A stretch of 5,712 nucleotides of DNA from Gammaproteobacteria bacterium (GTDB taxonomy: Bacteria > Pseudomonadota > Gammaproteobacteria > Steroidobacterales > Steroidobacteraceae): positions 5,263-10,974 of the forward strand of contig PMHN01000131.1 in the NCBI GenBank assembly GCA_003156695.1, written 5' to 3'. The translations under genes and the position numbers were made by a program. Shown here one piece after another: positions 5,156 to 5,712 of this stretch. Within the stretch, counting starts at the first letter, position 1. Each line of letters starts with the position of its first letter. The notes below the pieces were generated by a model that saw only the letters and a list, made by a program, of their open reading frames with translations, was not told the DNA's origin and made no database searches.

Positions 5156-5712
5156 ATGACACGACACTTTTTATTCTCCGCGCTGCTGGTGGCAACCGCC
5201 TTCGCGCACATACATACCGCAGCAGCGCAGACGTTTCCGCAGCTCGGAGCCACTCTGATTGGCGGCAATACAACGGGACTCACTCCGGCCCATGTGGCTC
5301 CTCTCGGTGTGCTGGCACTGGGGGCCTATGTTGGCTGGAAGAACAATCAGGGGCTTGACCCGAACCAGTTCGCCGCCCAAGCCAAAGCGCTCAATCCGAA
5401 CCTCAGGATTTTCATCTACACCATCATCGAGGCGGAAACGAACCCTCCAAGTACGATGGCTGAGAAAGATCTCGAGATAGCGAGCGAACCGTGGTGGGCA
5501 CTGACGTCTTGGCCCGACGGTTCTCGCGTAGCGACTGGTGGCAGCGGTCATTACGCCGTCAACATCACGACGAACACGAGGCTGCTCGACGGTCAGAGTT
5601 ATCCGAAATGGCGAGCGGGGAGGGATTTCTCGTCGTTGCTGGGCCCCAATCTCTCGGTTGCTGGTCTCTATATCGACAACTTCAATTACCAGCCGCCAGT
5701 CACCGCCGACTA
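5156..5712 (+). CDS. Secreted putative glycoside hydrolase (TIM-barrel, GHL15-like), C-terminus beyond window
   Basis: ATG at 5156 follows GGGGGG (5143-5148) by 7 bases and opens 185 codons to the window edge. Residues 1-25 are a signal peptide (MTRHFLFSALLVATAFAH, then IHTAAAQ), so the protein is exported. The mature N-terminus reads FPQLGATLIGG. It is followed by a strand and helix pattern: VLALGAYVGW (52-61), DPNQFAAQAKALNPNLRIFIYTIIEAE (68-94) and later GLYIDNFNYQP (170-180). This resembles the first half of hypothetical TIM-barrel glycosyl hydrolases (GHL15-type), where acidic residues at strand ends are candidate catalysts; here Glu92, Glu94 and Asp174 stand out. The match is from memory of the family pattern, so substrate and activity are unknown. 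Beside a polymerase and export genes, a role in cutting or remodelling the polymer is likely. Any C-terminal sorting signal such as PEP-CTERM would lie outside the window. The last two bases (TA) leave the next codon undecided, but a stop there would halve the fold. Confidence 0.7.
   Translation, partial: MTRHFLFSALLVATAFAHIHTAAAQTFPQLGATLIGGNTTGLTPAHVAPLGVLALGAYVGWKNNQGLDPNQFAAQAKALNPNLRIFIYTIIEAETNPPSTMAEKDLEIASEPWWALTSWPDGSRVATGGSGHYAVNITTNTRLLDGQSYPKWRAGRDFSSLLGPNLSVAGLYIDNFNYQPPVTAD

Overview
The window is a high-GC, Gram-negative (probably proteobacterial) exopolysaccharide or capsule locus. The evidence is an envelope-spanning export set: an inner-membrane chain-length determinant of the Wzz/GumC type, a short periplasmic Poly_export/SLBB protein and an outer-membrane beta-barrel. 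These sit beside a Wzy/O-antigen-ligase-type membrane polymerase and a secreted protein that looks like a glycoside hydrolase. The family resemblance is to the export genes found in EPS clusters associated with exosortase (PEP-CTERM) systems, such as the EpsE/EpsL/EpsF-like proteins. No exosortase or PEP-CTERM protein is visible here, so that link is inference.

Layout: on the minus strand, reading leftwards from about 3340, there is a tight three-gene run. The export protein (3259-2705) overlaps the barrel (2708-1428) by four bases (GTGA). An 11-base gap then leads to the chain-length determinant (1416 to beyond position 1), which runs off the left edge just inside its second membrane segment. 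On the plus strand a polymerase/ligase-like gene (3600-4841) diverges from this operon. After a 314-base gap comes a secreted, probably TIM-barrel, carbohydrate-active protein (5156 to beyond 5712), cut by the right edge.

The two operons diverge across a 340-base region (3260-3599). It holds a 9/10 match to the CRP/Clp-type consensus TGTGA-N6-TCACA, a 7-3-7 inverted repeat lying in the spacer of a plausible minus-strand promoter, several further palindromes, and a GC-rich hairpin just before the polymerase gene. The 4842-5155 gap holds two exact tandem copies of an 18-base unit, each able to form a hairpin, and no convincing gene.

Proposed working model: the Wzy-like protein polymerises lipid-linked repeat units at the periplasmic face. 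The Wzz-like protein sets chain length and bridges to the periplasmic SLBB export protein. The barrel may be the actual outer-membrane exit, because the export protein is too short to carry the Wza-type outer-membrane helix and has no lipidation cysteine. The secreted hydrolase-like protein may trim or remodel the product. Shared regulation from the divergent region is plausible but untested.
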